NCBI GenBank assembly: GCA_002683195.1
Contig: NYSW01000097.1
Coordinates: forward strand, 1-6,242
Reading direction: 5' to 3'
DNA length: 6,242 bases
From: Phycisphaerae bacterium
GTDB taxonomy: Bacteria > Planctomycetota > Phycisphaerae > Phycisphaerales > SM1A02
Shown here: piece by piece, positions 1-4,528 of the stretch
How the letters are laid out: each line of letters opens with the position of its first letter
How positions within the stretch are numbered: position 1 is the first letter of the stretch
Program-made: the position numbers and the translations under genes
Notes under the pieces: generated by a model
What the model saw: only the letters and a program-made list of their open reading frames with translations
Databases searched by the model: none
Told to the model about the DNA's origin: nothing

Positions 1-434
1 GCTCGAATCACGTCGATGTCGTCGCCGTCGCCGTCACCATCGTTGTCCGCATCCGGAATTCCGGGCTCGATGGAAACGTCGTAGTCCAGGCCGAGTTCAC
101 CCGAAGAAGGGTCCCAGTCCCAGACGAATCCGGTTGACAGGTAGACCGACTGCACGAGGTAGCCGTCTTCGATGAGCGTCTGCATCATCACCGGCGCGGA
201 GGCACCGGAACCACCCGGCATCGCACTGCCGTTCTGGATTCGCCAGGCCGAGACCTGGCTTCGAATCGTGTTGAGCTGGGTTCGCATCGCCGCCGCCCGG
301 GTGGTCGACTGGGCCGACGCGAACTGCGGCACGATGATCGCGGCGAGGATGCCCAGGATCACCACCACGATGAGAATCTCGATCAGCGTGAACGCGGATC
401 GACGAGCAACGGTCGAACGGGGTCGAATCGACAT
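1..434 (-). CDS. GspG-like type II secretion major pseudopilin A (C-terminus beyond window edge)
   Basis: A pseudopilin, expected to assemble into the periplasmic pseudopilus of a type II secretion system after prepilin peptidase processing. Of the product, 144 residues are visible and the frame is still open at base 1. Residues 1-14 are a basic leader. FTLIEILIVVVILGILAA (15-32) is the classical prepilin cleavage region and membrane helix, with Glu at mature position 5 (Glu19). The residue before the cleavage site is Ala14, not the usual Gly. A soluble alpha-beta part follows (motif EDGYLV at 89-94), then an acidic loop DADNDGDGDGDD (128-139) resembling an EF-hand or thrombospondin type 3 calcium loop. 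The ATG at 434 is supported by AGGAGGA seven bases upstream. It is a paralogue of the gene at 600-1001 on the same strand, 165 bases apart. No other gsp gene is visible, so a role in another pilin-like fibre cannot be excluded. Confidence 0.87.
   Translation of the reverse strand, partial: MSIRPRSTVARRSAFTLIEILIVVVILGILAAIIVPQFASAQSTTRAAAMRTQLNTIRSQVSAWRIQNGSAMPGGSGASAPVMMQTLIEDGYLVQSVYLSTGFVWDWDPSSGELGLDYDVSIEPGIPDADNDGDGDGDDIDVIR
321..392. repeat. Paralogous DNA repeat, copy 1 (pseudopilin signal region)
   Basis: These 72 bases align without gaps to 897-968, with seven mismatches by my count. They encode the membrane helix and flanking residues of the two pseudopilins. The match fades outside this block, as expected for an old tandem duplication under constraint on the signal helix, not a recent copy. 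Confidence 0.75.
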
Positions 435-440
435 CGTTTC

Positions 441-447
441 TCCTCCT
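441..447 (-). promoter_or_regulatory. Strong Shine-Dalgarno of pseudopilin A
   Basis: On the minus strand this reads AGGAGGA, six bases before the ATG at 434-432, and it fixes that start. It lies three bases from the inverted repeat at 450-470. The near arm of that repeat contains CTCCT, the complement of AGGAG, so the site could be hidden by a local fold. Confidence 0.8.
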
Positions 448-449
448 GG

Positions 450-470
450 AAGGAGACCTCATGTCTCCTT
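450..470 (-). promoter_or_regulatory. Leader hairpin next to the ribosome binding site of pseudopilin A
   Basis: Perfect 8-base arms AAGGAGAC (450-457) and GTCTCCTT (463-470) flank a 5-base loop. In the minus-strand transcript the hairpin sits directly upstream of the Shine-Dalgarno, preceded by a run of eight G (472-479). The alternative pairing CTCCT:AGGAG with a 3-base loop (443-455 on the plus strand) would sequester the Shine-Dalgarno, so the two folds exclude each other. The inverted repeat is directly visible; any regulatory effect is inferred. There is no U-tract, so an intrinsic terminator is less likely. Confidence 0.5.
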
Positions 471-534
471 TCCCCCCCCGGAATGCTTGCGGGCCGCCTC
501 CCCGGCGGAACCGCGACGCCGGACGATCCATGTC

Positions 535-576
535 CGACGCTTGAAGCGTCGCCCCAGCCTGTCGGCCGGGGCGACG
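535..576 (-). terminator. Putative terminator or attenuator after pseudopilin B (two overlapping hairpins)
   Basis: Just downstream of the pseudopilin B stop (600-602) on the minus strand lies a perfect 9-base stem, cgtcgcccc (547-555) with ggggcgacg (568-576). Its inner part adds a further gcc/ggc pairing. A second GC-rich stem, cgacgc (535-540) with gcgtcg (546-551), reuses bases of the first one, so only one can form at a time. No clear U-tract follows, so this is at best an imperfect intrinsic terminator; partial read-through to pseudopilin A is plausible. Confidence 0.45.
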
Positions 577-599
577 AGAAGGTCTCTCTCAGGCTCGAA

Positions 600-1001
600 T
601 CACCAGGCGGCGATGGCGGTCACATCGGATGCCTCGCCGGGCGTTCCGTTGCCGTCGGCGTCGGGGCAGCGAGCGGCCGCATCGGTCCAGGCGAGGGTCA
701 GGTCGCCGGTGGCGTAGGTGGCGGTGAACCCGGCCGGCCAGGAGGGATCCGAACGGATGTAGCCATCGGTCACCAACTCCGCCATGTCGGCGGGGGCGGC
801 CCCGTTGTTCTGCACCCGATGCAGCTCGATCTGGCTGCGAAGCGACTGCAGCTGACTCCGAGCGCTGGACGCTCCGGCTTCCTGGGCGGCATCGGTGAAC
901 TGGGGGACGATGATCGCGGCGAGAATGCCGAGGATCACCACCACGATGAGAATTTCAATGAGCGTGAAGCCTCGCTTCACCTGGTTTCGACGGTTGTTCA
1001 T
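600..1001 (-). CDS. GspG-like type II secretion major pseudopilin B
   Basis: A complete 133-residue pseudopilin, a usual length for the GspG family. The basic leader MNNRRNQVKRG (1-11) ends in Gly at the expected prepilin peptidase site. FTLIEILIVVVILGILAA (12-29) follows, with Glu16 at mature position 5, giving a type III signal and single membrane helix. The remainder is a helix (about 35-65), a short alpha-beta domain with the motif VTDGYI (77-82), and a C-terminal loop DADGNGTPGEASD (114-126) that matches EF-hand positions 1, 3, 5 and 6. This may be a version of the calcium site known in GspG. The ATG at 1001 has GGAGGAG seven bases upstream. The frame extends upstream to 1334, but that part looks noncoding and would bury the signal. 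The gene pairs with pseudopilin A as a tandem duplication. Confidence 0.9.
   Translation of the reverse strand: MNNRRNQVKRGFTLIEILIVVVILGILAAIIVPQFTDAAQEAGASSARSQLQSLRSQIELHRVQNNGAAPADMAELVTDGYIRSDPSWPAGFTATYATGDLTLAWTDAAARCPDADGNGTPGEASDVTAIAAW
897..968. repeat. Paralogous DNA repeat, copy 2 (pseudopilin signal region)
   Basis: Partner of 321-392 at a constant offset of 576 bases. It encodes the same membrane helix segment in pseudopilin B. Confidence 0.75.
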
Positions 1002-1008
1002 AGTCGAA

Positions 1009-1015
1009 CTCCTCC
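1009..1015 (-). promoter_or_regulatory. Strong Shine-Dalgarno of pseudopilin B
   Basis: The minus strand reads GGAGGAG seven bases ahead of the ATG at 1001-999. It decides the internal start over the longer frame that begins near 1334. Confidence 0.8.
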
Positions 1016-1099
1016 ACCACGTATGGGAAACCGAATCAGGTCGTCCGCAACGTGCGGGCGAATGCATGCGGAACCGAATCGGTGTCCGCCGGAAAGAAG

Positions 1100-1130
1100 G
1101 CTCGATCGTTCGCACCACGACCGATCGAGC
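1100..1130. repeat. Inverted repeat, 9-base arms
   Basis: gctcgatcg (1100-1108) is perfectly complementary to cgatcgagc (1122-1130) across a 13-base loop. It can form a hairpin in either transcript or serve as a dyad protein site. It lies about 100 bases upstream of the pseudopilin B start. Confidence 0.6.
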
Positions 1131-1142
1131 TGACGTCGGCGC

Positions 1143-1167
1143 GGGTGTCCGTCCCTCTTGGACACCC
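1143..1167. repeat. Inverted repeat, 8-base arms
   Basis: gggtgtcc (1143-1150) pairs with ggacaccc (1160-1167) around a 9-base loop. It is one of a cluster of hairpins in the pseudopilin B leader. No U-tract follows on either strand. Confidence 0.6.
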
Positions 1168-1175
1168 ACCGACGA

Positions 1176-1192
1176 CCGGACGAGTCGTCCGG
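1176..1192. repeat. Inverted repeat, near-perfect palindrome
   Basis: ccggacg (1176-1182) and cgtccgg (1186-1192) flank agt. The symmetry extends to 8-base arms around a single central base. It could be a tight hairpin or an operator-like dyad. Confidence 0.5.
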
Positions 1193-1337
1193 CAGGAGAC
1201 AACCTCGGATCCTCGAAGATCATTCTCAAAGCCTTCCCTTCGCTGAACATCGAATTGGAAGGCTCCCGGACCTCGAACGACGACAAAGGTGTCACGACCG
1301 GAAGCCTGCCACGCTCTCGGACCTCCGAATGCAAAGA

Positions 1338-1369
1338 CCGCCCCCTCGATCGAATGAACGAGGGGGCGG
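1338..1369 (-). terminator. Intrinsic terminator of the PilZ-like gene
   Basis: Perfect 11-base arms ccgccccctcg (1338-1348) and cgagggggcgg (1359-1369) enclose a 10-base loop. On the minus strand the stem is followed by TCTTTGC, a short U-rich stretch. It starts about 40 bases after the PilZ-like stop at 1409-1411. This is the best terminator in the window and should separate the PilZ-like gene from the pseudopilins. Confidence 0.75.
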
Positions 1370-1408
1370 CGAATCGTGCGGATTGAAATTCGGGAGGGCC
1401 CGGTCCGA

Positions 1409-1717
1409 TCAGGCCGCTTCGGCGAGACGGATGCCGATCTTCCAGCCCTCACCGTAGGGAGCACACCGAACCACCTCGCCACGGCGGGCGGTCATTCCCG
1501 GAGTCTCGAAACCGAGGCTCACCTGGACACCGGTCGGAACCGCCTCCCCCGTGCGAGCCTCGAGGGCTCCATCGAGGATCGAGAGTTCGACCAGTTCGTG
1601 CATGACACCGAAGCGATCACCATCGAGATGGAAGGCCGTGGCTCCTCCATCGATACGCGGAGTCGAGGAGGTGCAGAGGGTGGCGGAGACGTAACCTGAG
1701 TCGTTGCTTCGGGACAT
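1409..1717 (-). CDS. Small PilZ-like domain protein, degenerate c-di-GMP motifs
   Basis: A 102-residue soluble protein whose second half looks like a PilZ beta-barrel. HELVELSILDGALEA (40-54) fits the strand that normally bears D/NxSxxG. A turn GVQVSLGFETPG (63-74), RRGEVVRC (78-85) and the closing strand GWKIGIRLAE (91-100) follow. Canonical PilZ proteins bind c-di-GMP through RxxxR and D/NxSxxG; here no RxxxR is visible, Asp/Asn is replaced by Glu43, and one extra residue separates Ser45 from Gly50. Ligand binding is therefore doubtful. I chose the ATG at 1717 because the purine-rich GAGAG lies just before it; a GTG at 1732 would add five residues but lacks a ribosome binding site. Divergent from the DUF1015 gene. 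The family call rests on pattern only. Confidence 0.6.
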   Translation of the reverse strand: MSRSNDSGYVSATLCTSSTPRIDGGATAFHLDGDRFGVMHELVELSILDGALEARTGEAVPTGVQVSLGFETPGMTARRGEVVRCAPYGEGWKIGIRLAEAA

Positions 1718-1833
1718 TGTTCTCTCTTTCACAAGCGTTTATCGACCGGTCAACGCCCACCGCGACACGGTCGAAGGCTTCACATTTCATTCGAATTCAC
1801 CGAACCGCAAGACCGGACATCCGAACCTCGCAG

Positions 1834-1852
1834 GACTGATATCGGATCAGTC
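1834..1852. repeat. Operator-like inverted repeat upstream of DUF1015-serA-serC
   Basis: gactgat (1834-1840) and atcagtc (1846-1852) are perfect 7-base arms around atcgg. It lies 128 bases before the DUF1015 start. Size and symmetry fit a dimeric regulator site, but nothing identifies a protein; a short hairpin is the alternative. Confidence 0.45.
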
Positions 1853-1967
1853 GGCACAGGTCTTCAGCGGAATTGGTCGCAGAGCCCGGAAACCATCCTC
1901 CGCGGTCCGACCCAAGAACCGCTCGGGGTCGTACGATGTCGGGTCCGGAAGCGGTTTCGTCCGCCCG

Positions 1968-1974
1968 GCGGGAG
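1968..1974 (+). promoter_or_regulatory. Ribosome binding site of the DUF1015 gene
   Basis: GCGGGAG ends five bases before the ATG at 1980. It supports this start over the 92-codon upstream extension of the same frame. Confidence 0.65.
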
Positions 1975-1979
1975 TATCC

Positions 1980-3248
1980 ATGAGCACCATCCACTCATTC
2001 AAAGCCATCCGCCCCAACCCGCCCCACGCCGCGGAAGTCAGTTGTCCTCCGTACGACGTGGTTTCAACCGCCGAGGCCCGCGTCCTCGCCGAGGGGCGTC
2101 CCGACAGTTATCTCCACGTCATCCGCCCCGAGATCGACTTCTCACCGGAGACCGATCCCTATGGCGACGAGATCTACCTCCACGGTCGAGATGAACTCGG
2201 ACGGCTCCTTGCGCAAGGATTGCTGCTCGAAGACGACGAGCCGTCGATGTTCGTCTACCGACTCGTCCGCGACGGGCGACGGCAGCTCGGCCTGGTCTGC
2301 ACCGTCGATGCACGCGAGTACCGAGACGGGAGAATTCGGAAGCACGAGAAGACGAGGCCCGATAAGGAAGACGACCGAACCCGACACCTCCAGGTCTCCA
2401 GCACGCATGCCGAGGGTGTGTTTCTCGCTTTCCGGGAGGAACCCGAGGCCGCGAAGGAGATCCGCGAAGCTTTGGTGAGCGAGACCTCCAGTCGTCCGCT
2501 CGTCCACTTCGTGGCCGATGAGGTGACGCACACGCTCTGGAGAGTGAAGGAACCAGAGGTGTTCACCGATGCGTTCCAGCGGATTCCCGAGCTCTACATC
2601 GCGGACGGACACCATCGATCCGCGGCCGGTGAACGAACCGCGAGCCAGCGAGCCGACGTCGCGGCCGACGGACACTCCGGAGACGAGGAATACAACCGGA
2701 TCCTCGCCGCGGTCTTTCCCGCGGACGATCTGGAGATCCTCCCCTACAACCGAGTGGTGGCCGATCTCAACGGAATGGACGAAGCGACCTTCCTCGCCCG
2801 ACTCGGCGAGGTCGGGGATGTGACCACCCTGTCCTCGGATTCGAACCCACCCGCCAAGGGAGAGATCGACCTCCGAATCGGGACCCGATGGCTGCGTCTC
2901 GCCTTTCCGGCCGCGTCCATTCCACCCGAGGATCCCATCGCCAGCCTTGACGTCGCACTCCTTCAGGACCGCGTGCTGGCCCCCCTGCTCGGCATCGGCG
3001 ACCCTCGCACCGATTCCAGGATCGGCTTCGTCGGTGGCAGTCGTGGCACCGATGAACTCGAGCGCCGGGTCGCCGAAGGCACCGCAGCCGTGGCGTTCAG
3101 CCTCCATCCGACCTCGATGAATGAATTGCTCCGGGTGGCCGACGCCGGCGAAATCATGCCGCCCAAGTCCACCTGGTTCGAACCCAAACTCCGAAGCGGG
3201 CTGTTCGCCCACCGCTTTGAAACCACTCAGGAGTGCGCGACCCGATGA
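1980..3248 (+). CDS. DUF1015 family protein, first gene of the serine operon
   Basis: A 422-residue protein of the DUF1015/COG4198 family, at the family's usual length, with no signal peptide or membrane segment. Recognisable blocks in order are the N-terminal FKAIRPNP (7-14), PPYDVV (23-28), the charged block RKHEKTRPDKEDDR (120-133), YIADGHHRSAA (206-216), PYNRVVADLNG (255-265) and the C-terminal MPPKSTWFEPKLRSGL (393-408). The DGHHR element recalls the DGxHR-type motif of ParB/sulfiredoxin-fold nucleotide-binding proteins; that link is my inference. The molecular function is unknown to me. Its stop overlaps the serA start as ATGA, and serC follows, so a role in serine or phosphoserine metabolism is likely by context. 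From memory, DUF1015 genes sit beside serA/serC in other bacteria too. The ATG at 1980 has a ribosome binding site and matches the family N-terminus. Confidence 0.9.
   Translation: MSTIHSFKAIRPNPPHAAEVSCPPYDVVSTAEARVLAEGRPDSYLHVIRPEIDFSPETDPYGDEIYLHGRDELGRLLAQGLLLEDDEPSMFVYRLVRDGRRQLGLVCTVDAREYRDGRIRKHEKTRPDKEDDRTRHLQVSSTHAEGVFLAFREEPEAAKEIREALVSETSSRPLVHFVADEVTHTLWRVKEPEVFTDAFQRIPELYIADGHHRSAAGERTASQRADVAADGHSGDEEYNRILAAVFPADDLEILPYNRVVADLNGMDEATFLARLGEVGDVTTLSSDSNPPAKGEIDLRIGTRWLRLAFPAASIPPEDPIASLDVALLQDRVLAPLLGIGDPRTDSRIGFVGGSRGTDELERRVAEGTAAVAFSLHPTSMNELLRVADAGEIMPPKSTWFEPKLRSGLFAHRFETTQECATR
3229..3233 (+). promoter_or_regulatory. Ribosome binding site of serA inside the DUF1015 gene
   Basis: AGGAG lies 11 bases before the ATG at 3245, a somewhat long spacing. 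It overlaps the alternative GTG at 3233, which therefore cannot use it. With the ATGA stop-start overlap it points to translational coupling. Confidence 0.55.
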
Positions 3249-4498
3249 CTTCCACCGCCCCGGCCCTGTCTCCCGCCACCGCTGCCGACGAGAGCGGAGC
3301 CGTGATTCTCATCGCGGACAAGTTCGATGCATCGGGCATCGCCGACCTCGAGTCGCTCGGGCACCACGTCCTGTGCGATCCGTCCCTGTCGGCGGACTCC
3401 CTGCCGGATGCGATCGCCGCTCACGATCCGCACGTCCTCGTGGTTCGATCCACCAAGGTCAAAGCCGAGGCGATCGAACGAGCCGGACGGCTCGCGCTCA
3501 TCGTGAGAGCCGGTGCGGGTACCGACAACATCGACGTCGCGGCTGCCAGCGGACGCGGCATCCCGGTGGCGAATTGCCCCGGAAAGAACTCGCTCGCGGT
3601 GGCGGAACTCGCCTGGGGCTTGATCCTGTCGTGCGATCGTCGGATCCCCGATCAGGTCGCCGACCTTCGAGCCGGTGTCTGGAACAAGAAGGAATACGGC
3701 AAGGCCCCCGGGCTCGCAGGCCGGACTCTGGGAATCGTCGGACTCGGTCGCATCGGTGAAGCGATCGCGGAACGAGGCCGTGGCTTCGGGATGCGAGTCT
3801 TCGCCTGGAGCCGCAACATCTCCGATGAGCGGGCCGCCGCCGCCGGTTGCCACGCCTGCGAGAACCTCGAAAACCTCGCCCGCATGAGCGACGTGGTCTG
3901 CGTCAGCGTCGCCGCCAACTCCGACACCCGGGAACTGATCGGACCTGACTTCCTGTCCGCCATGAAGCCGGGAGCGATCCTGGTGAACACCAGTCGTGGT
4001 TCGGTGATCGACGAGCCCGCCCTCGCGGCGGCGATCGAGGAAAAAGGCCTGCGAGCAGGCCTCGATGTCTTCGCCGCCGAGCCTGGCTCGGGAACCGGTG
4101 CCTTCGAGGCGGACATCGTGGGCCTGCCCGGCGTCTACGGCACCCATCACGTCGGCGCCTCGACCGATCAAGCCCAGGCCGCCATCGCCGCCGAAACGAT
4201 CCGGATCGTGCGCGAACATCTCGAGCACGGCGTGGTCCCGAACTGCATCAACCTCGCCTCGGGGACCGGAGCCGCGACCGTGACCGTCCGCCATCTCAAT
4301 CGGACCGGGGTCATCGCTTCGATCTGTGAGATCCTCGGACGAGGCGATCTCAACATCGAGGACATGGAGAACGTGATCTTCACCGGAGGCGAGGCCGCTT
4401 CGGTGCGAATCCGGATCTCCGCCGTTCCGGAAGCCGACCTGGTCTCCGAGATCGAAAGCCGACCGAACATTCTCAGCATCGACGTCACGACCCACTGA
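3245..4498 (+). CDS. serA: D-3-phosphoglycerate dehydrogenase with C-terminal ACT domain
   Basis: Catalyses oxidation of 3-phosphoglycerate to 3-phosphohydroxypyruvate, the first step of serine synthesis, in the cytoplasm. The product has 417 residues, close to the short ACT-type enzyme of E. coli. A substrate-binding domain flanks a Rossmann domain with GLGRIG (166-171). The family triad is Arg251 (in NTSRGSVID), Glu279 (AAEP) and His302 (HVGAS, preceded by His301 where Pro is usual). RAGAGTDNIDVAAA (88-101) is typical. After a short linker an ACT domain covers about 345-417 (HLNRTGVIASI, NIEDMEN), the usual site of serine feedback. At the end of the second Rossmann strand the sequence is FAWSRN (186-191), lacking the acidic residue expected for NAD, so cofactor use is uncertain. 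It starts in the ATGA overlap with DUF1015 and lies 30 bases before serC. Another 2-hydroxyacid dehydrogenase activity is unlikely given serC. Confidence 0.93.
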   Translation: MTSTAPALSPATAADESGAVILIADKFDASGIADLESLGHHVLCDPSLSADSLPDAIAAHDPHVLVVRSTKVKAEAIERAGRLALIVRAGAGTDNIDVAAASGRGIPVANCPGKNSLAVAELAWGLILSCDRRIPDQVADLRAGVWNKKEYGKAPGLAGRTLGIVGLGRIGEAIAERGRGFGMRVFAWSRNISDERAAAAGCHACENLENLARMSDVVCVSVAANSDTRELIGPDFLSAMKPGAILVNTSRGSVIDEPALAAAIEEKGLRAGLDVFAAEPGSGTGAFEADIVGLPGVYGTHHVGASTDQAQAAIAAETIRIVREHLEHGVVPNCINLASGTGAATVTVRHLNRTGVIASICEILGRGDLNIEDMENVIFTGGEAASVRIRISAVPEADLVSEIESRPNILSIDVTTH

Positions 4499-4518
4499 GG
4501 GCAACCCCTCTCGCTCCC

Positions 4519-4522
4519 GGAG
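4519..4522 (+). promoter_or_regulatory. Ribosome binding site of serC
   Basis: GGAG is placed six bases before the ATG at 4529, within the 30-base gap after serA. No terminator or promoter fits in that gap, which supports a shared transcript. Confidence 0.6.
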
Positions 4523-4528
4523 ACCGGA

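Larger units (their letters stand above)
435..599. other. Spacer between the two pseudopilin genes, rich in inverted repeats
   Basis: A 165-base spacer with no credible gene. It holds the 441-470 leader structure, a small inverted repeat ccgcc/ggcgg (494-498 and 504-508), and two overlapping hairpins at 535-576. No -10/-35 promoter could be identified with confidence, so it is open whether pseudopilin A has its own promoter or is reached by read-through from 600-1001. Confidence 0.6.
1002..1336 (-). promoter_or_regulatory. Long structured leader or spacer upstream of pseudopilin B
   Basis: There is no convincing gene in these 335 bases. On both strands the region contains perfect inverted repeats: 1100-1130 (9-base arms), 1143-1167 (8-base arms), 1176-1192 (7-8-base arms, minimal loop) and 1231-1263 (7-base arms, 19-base loop). 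It also has an imperfect direct repeat starting aaccgaatc at 1029 and 1072. Because the PilZ-like gene upstream ends in its own terminator, the promoter for pseudopilin B should lie here, but no -10/-35 pair stands out. I saw no c-di-GMP riboswitch core on reading the minus strand. Confidence 0.5.
1718..1979. promoter_or_regulatory. Divergent intergenic region between the PilZ-like gene and the serine operon
   Basis: These 262 bases should contain the promoters of both flanking genes. The DUF1015 frame stays open through it back to 1704, but the conceptual extension does not resemble the family. Visible elements are the palindrome gaccggtc (1744-1751), a 19-base inverted repeat at 1834-1852 and a ribosome binding site at its right end. 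No sigma-70 pair is convincing. Confidence 0.55.

Noticed and set aside
472..479. Run of eight C as a possible frameshift or phase-variation tract
   Set aside because: It lies outside any coding region and shows no link to a promoter spacer that I can identify.
483..1133. Plus-strand frame of 216 codons opposite pseudopilin B
   Set aside because: Antisense to a clear pseudopilin gene, Gly-rich with no family resemblance and no ribosome binding site seen.
1100..1192. CRISPR-like or insertion-element array
   Set aside because: The repeats are different inverted repeats, not identical direct repeats with spacers, and no terminal repeats, target duplication or transposase are present.
1002..1334. 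N-terminal extension of pseudopilin B
   Set aside because: It would place about 111 residues before the prepilin signal, which must be near the N-terminus. The region is full of inverted repeats, and the ATG at 1001 has a strong Shine-Dalgarno.
1002..1336. c-di-GMP riboswitch upstream of pseudopilin B
   Set aside because: I looked for the conserved core of the class I c-di-GMP aptamer on the minus strand and did not see it.
1704..1979. N-terminal extension of the DUF1015 frame by 92 codons
   Set aside because: The extension does not match the family, overlaps the PilZ-like gene start, and the ATG at 1980 has a ribosome binding site and the family N-terminus.
2142..3212. Open frame of 356 codons on the minus strand opposite DUF1015
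   Set aside because: Shadow of the DUF1015 coding frame; no recognisable motif and low-complexity composition.
3233..3244. Upstream GTG start for serA
   Set aside because: The only ribosome binding site overlaps this GTG, while the ATG at 3245 gives the standard ATGA coupling.
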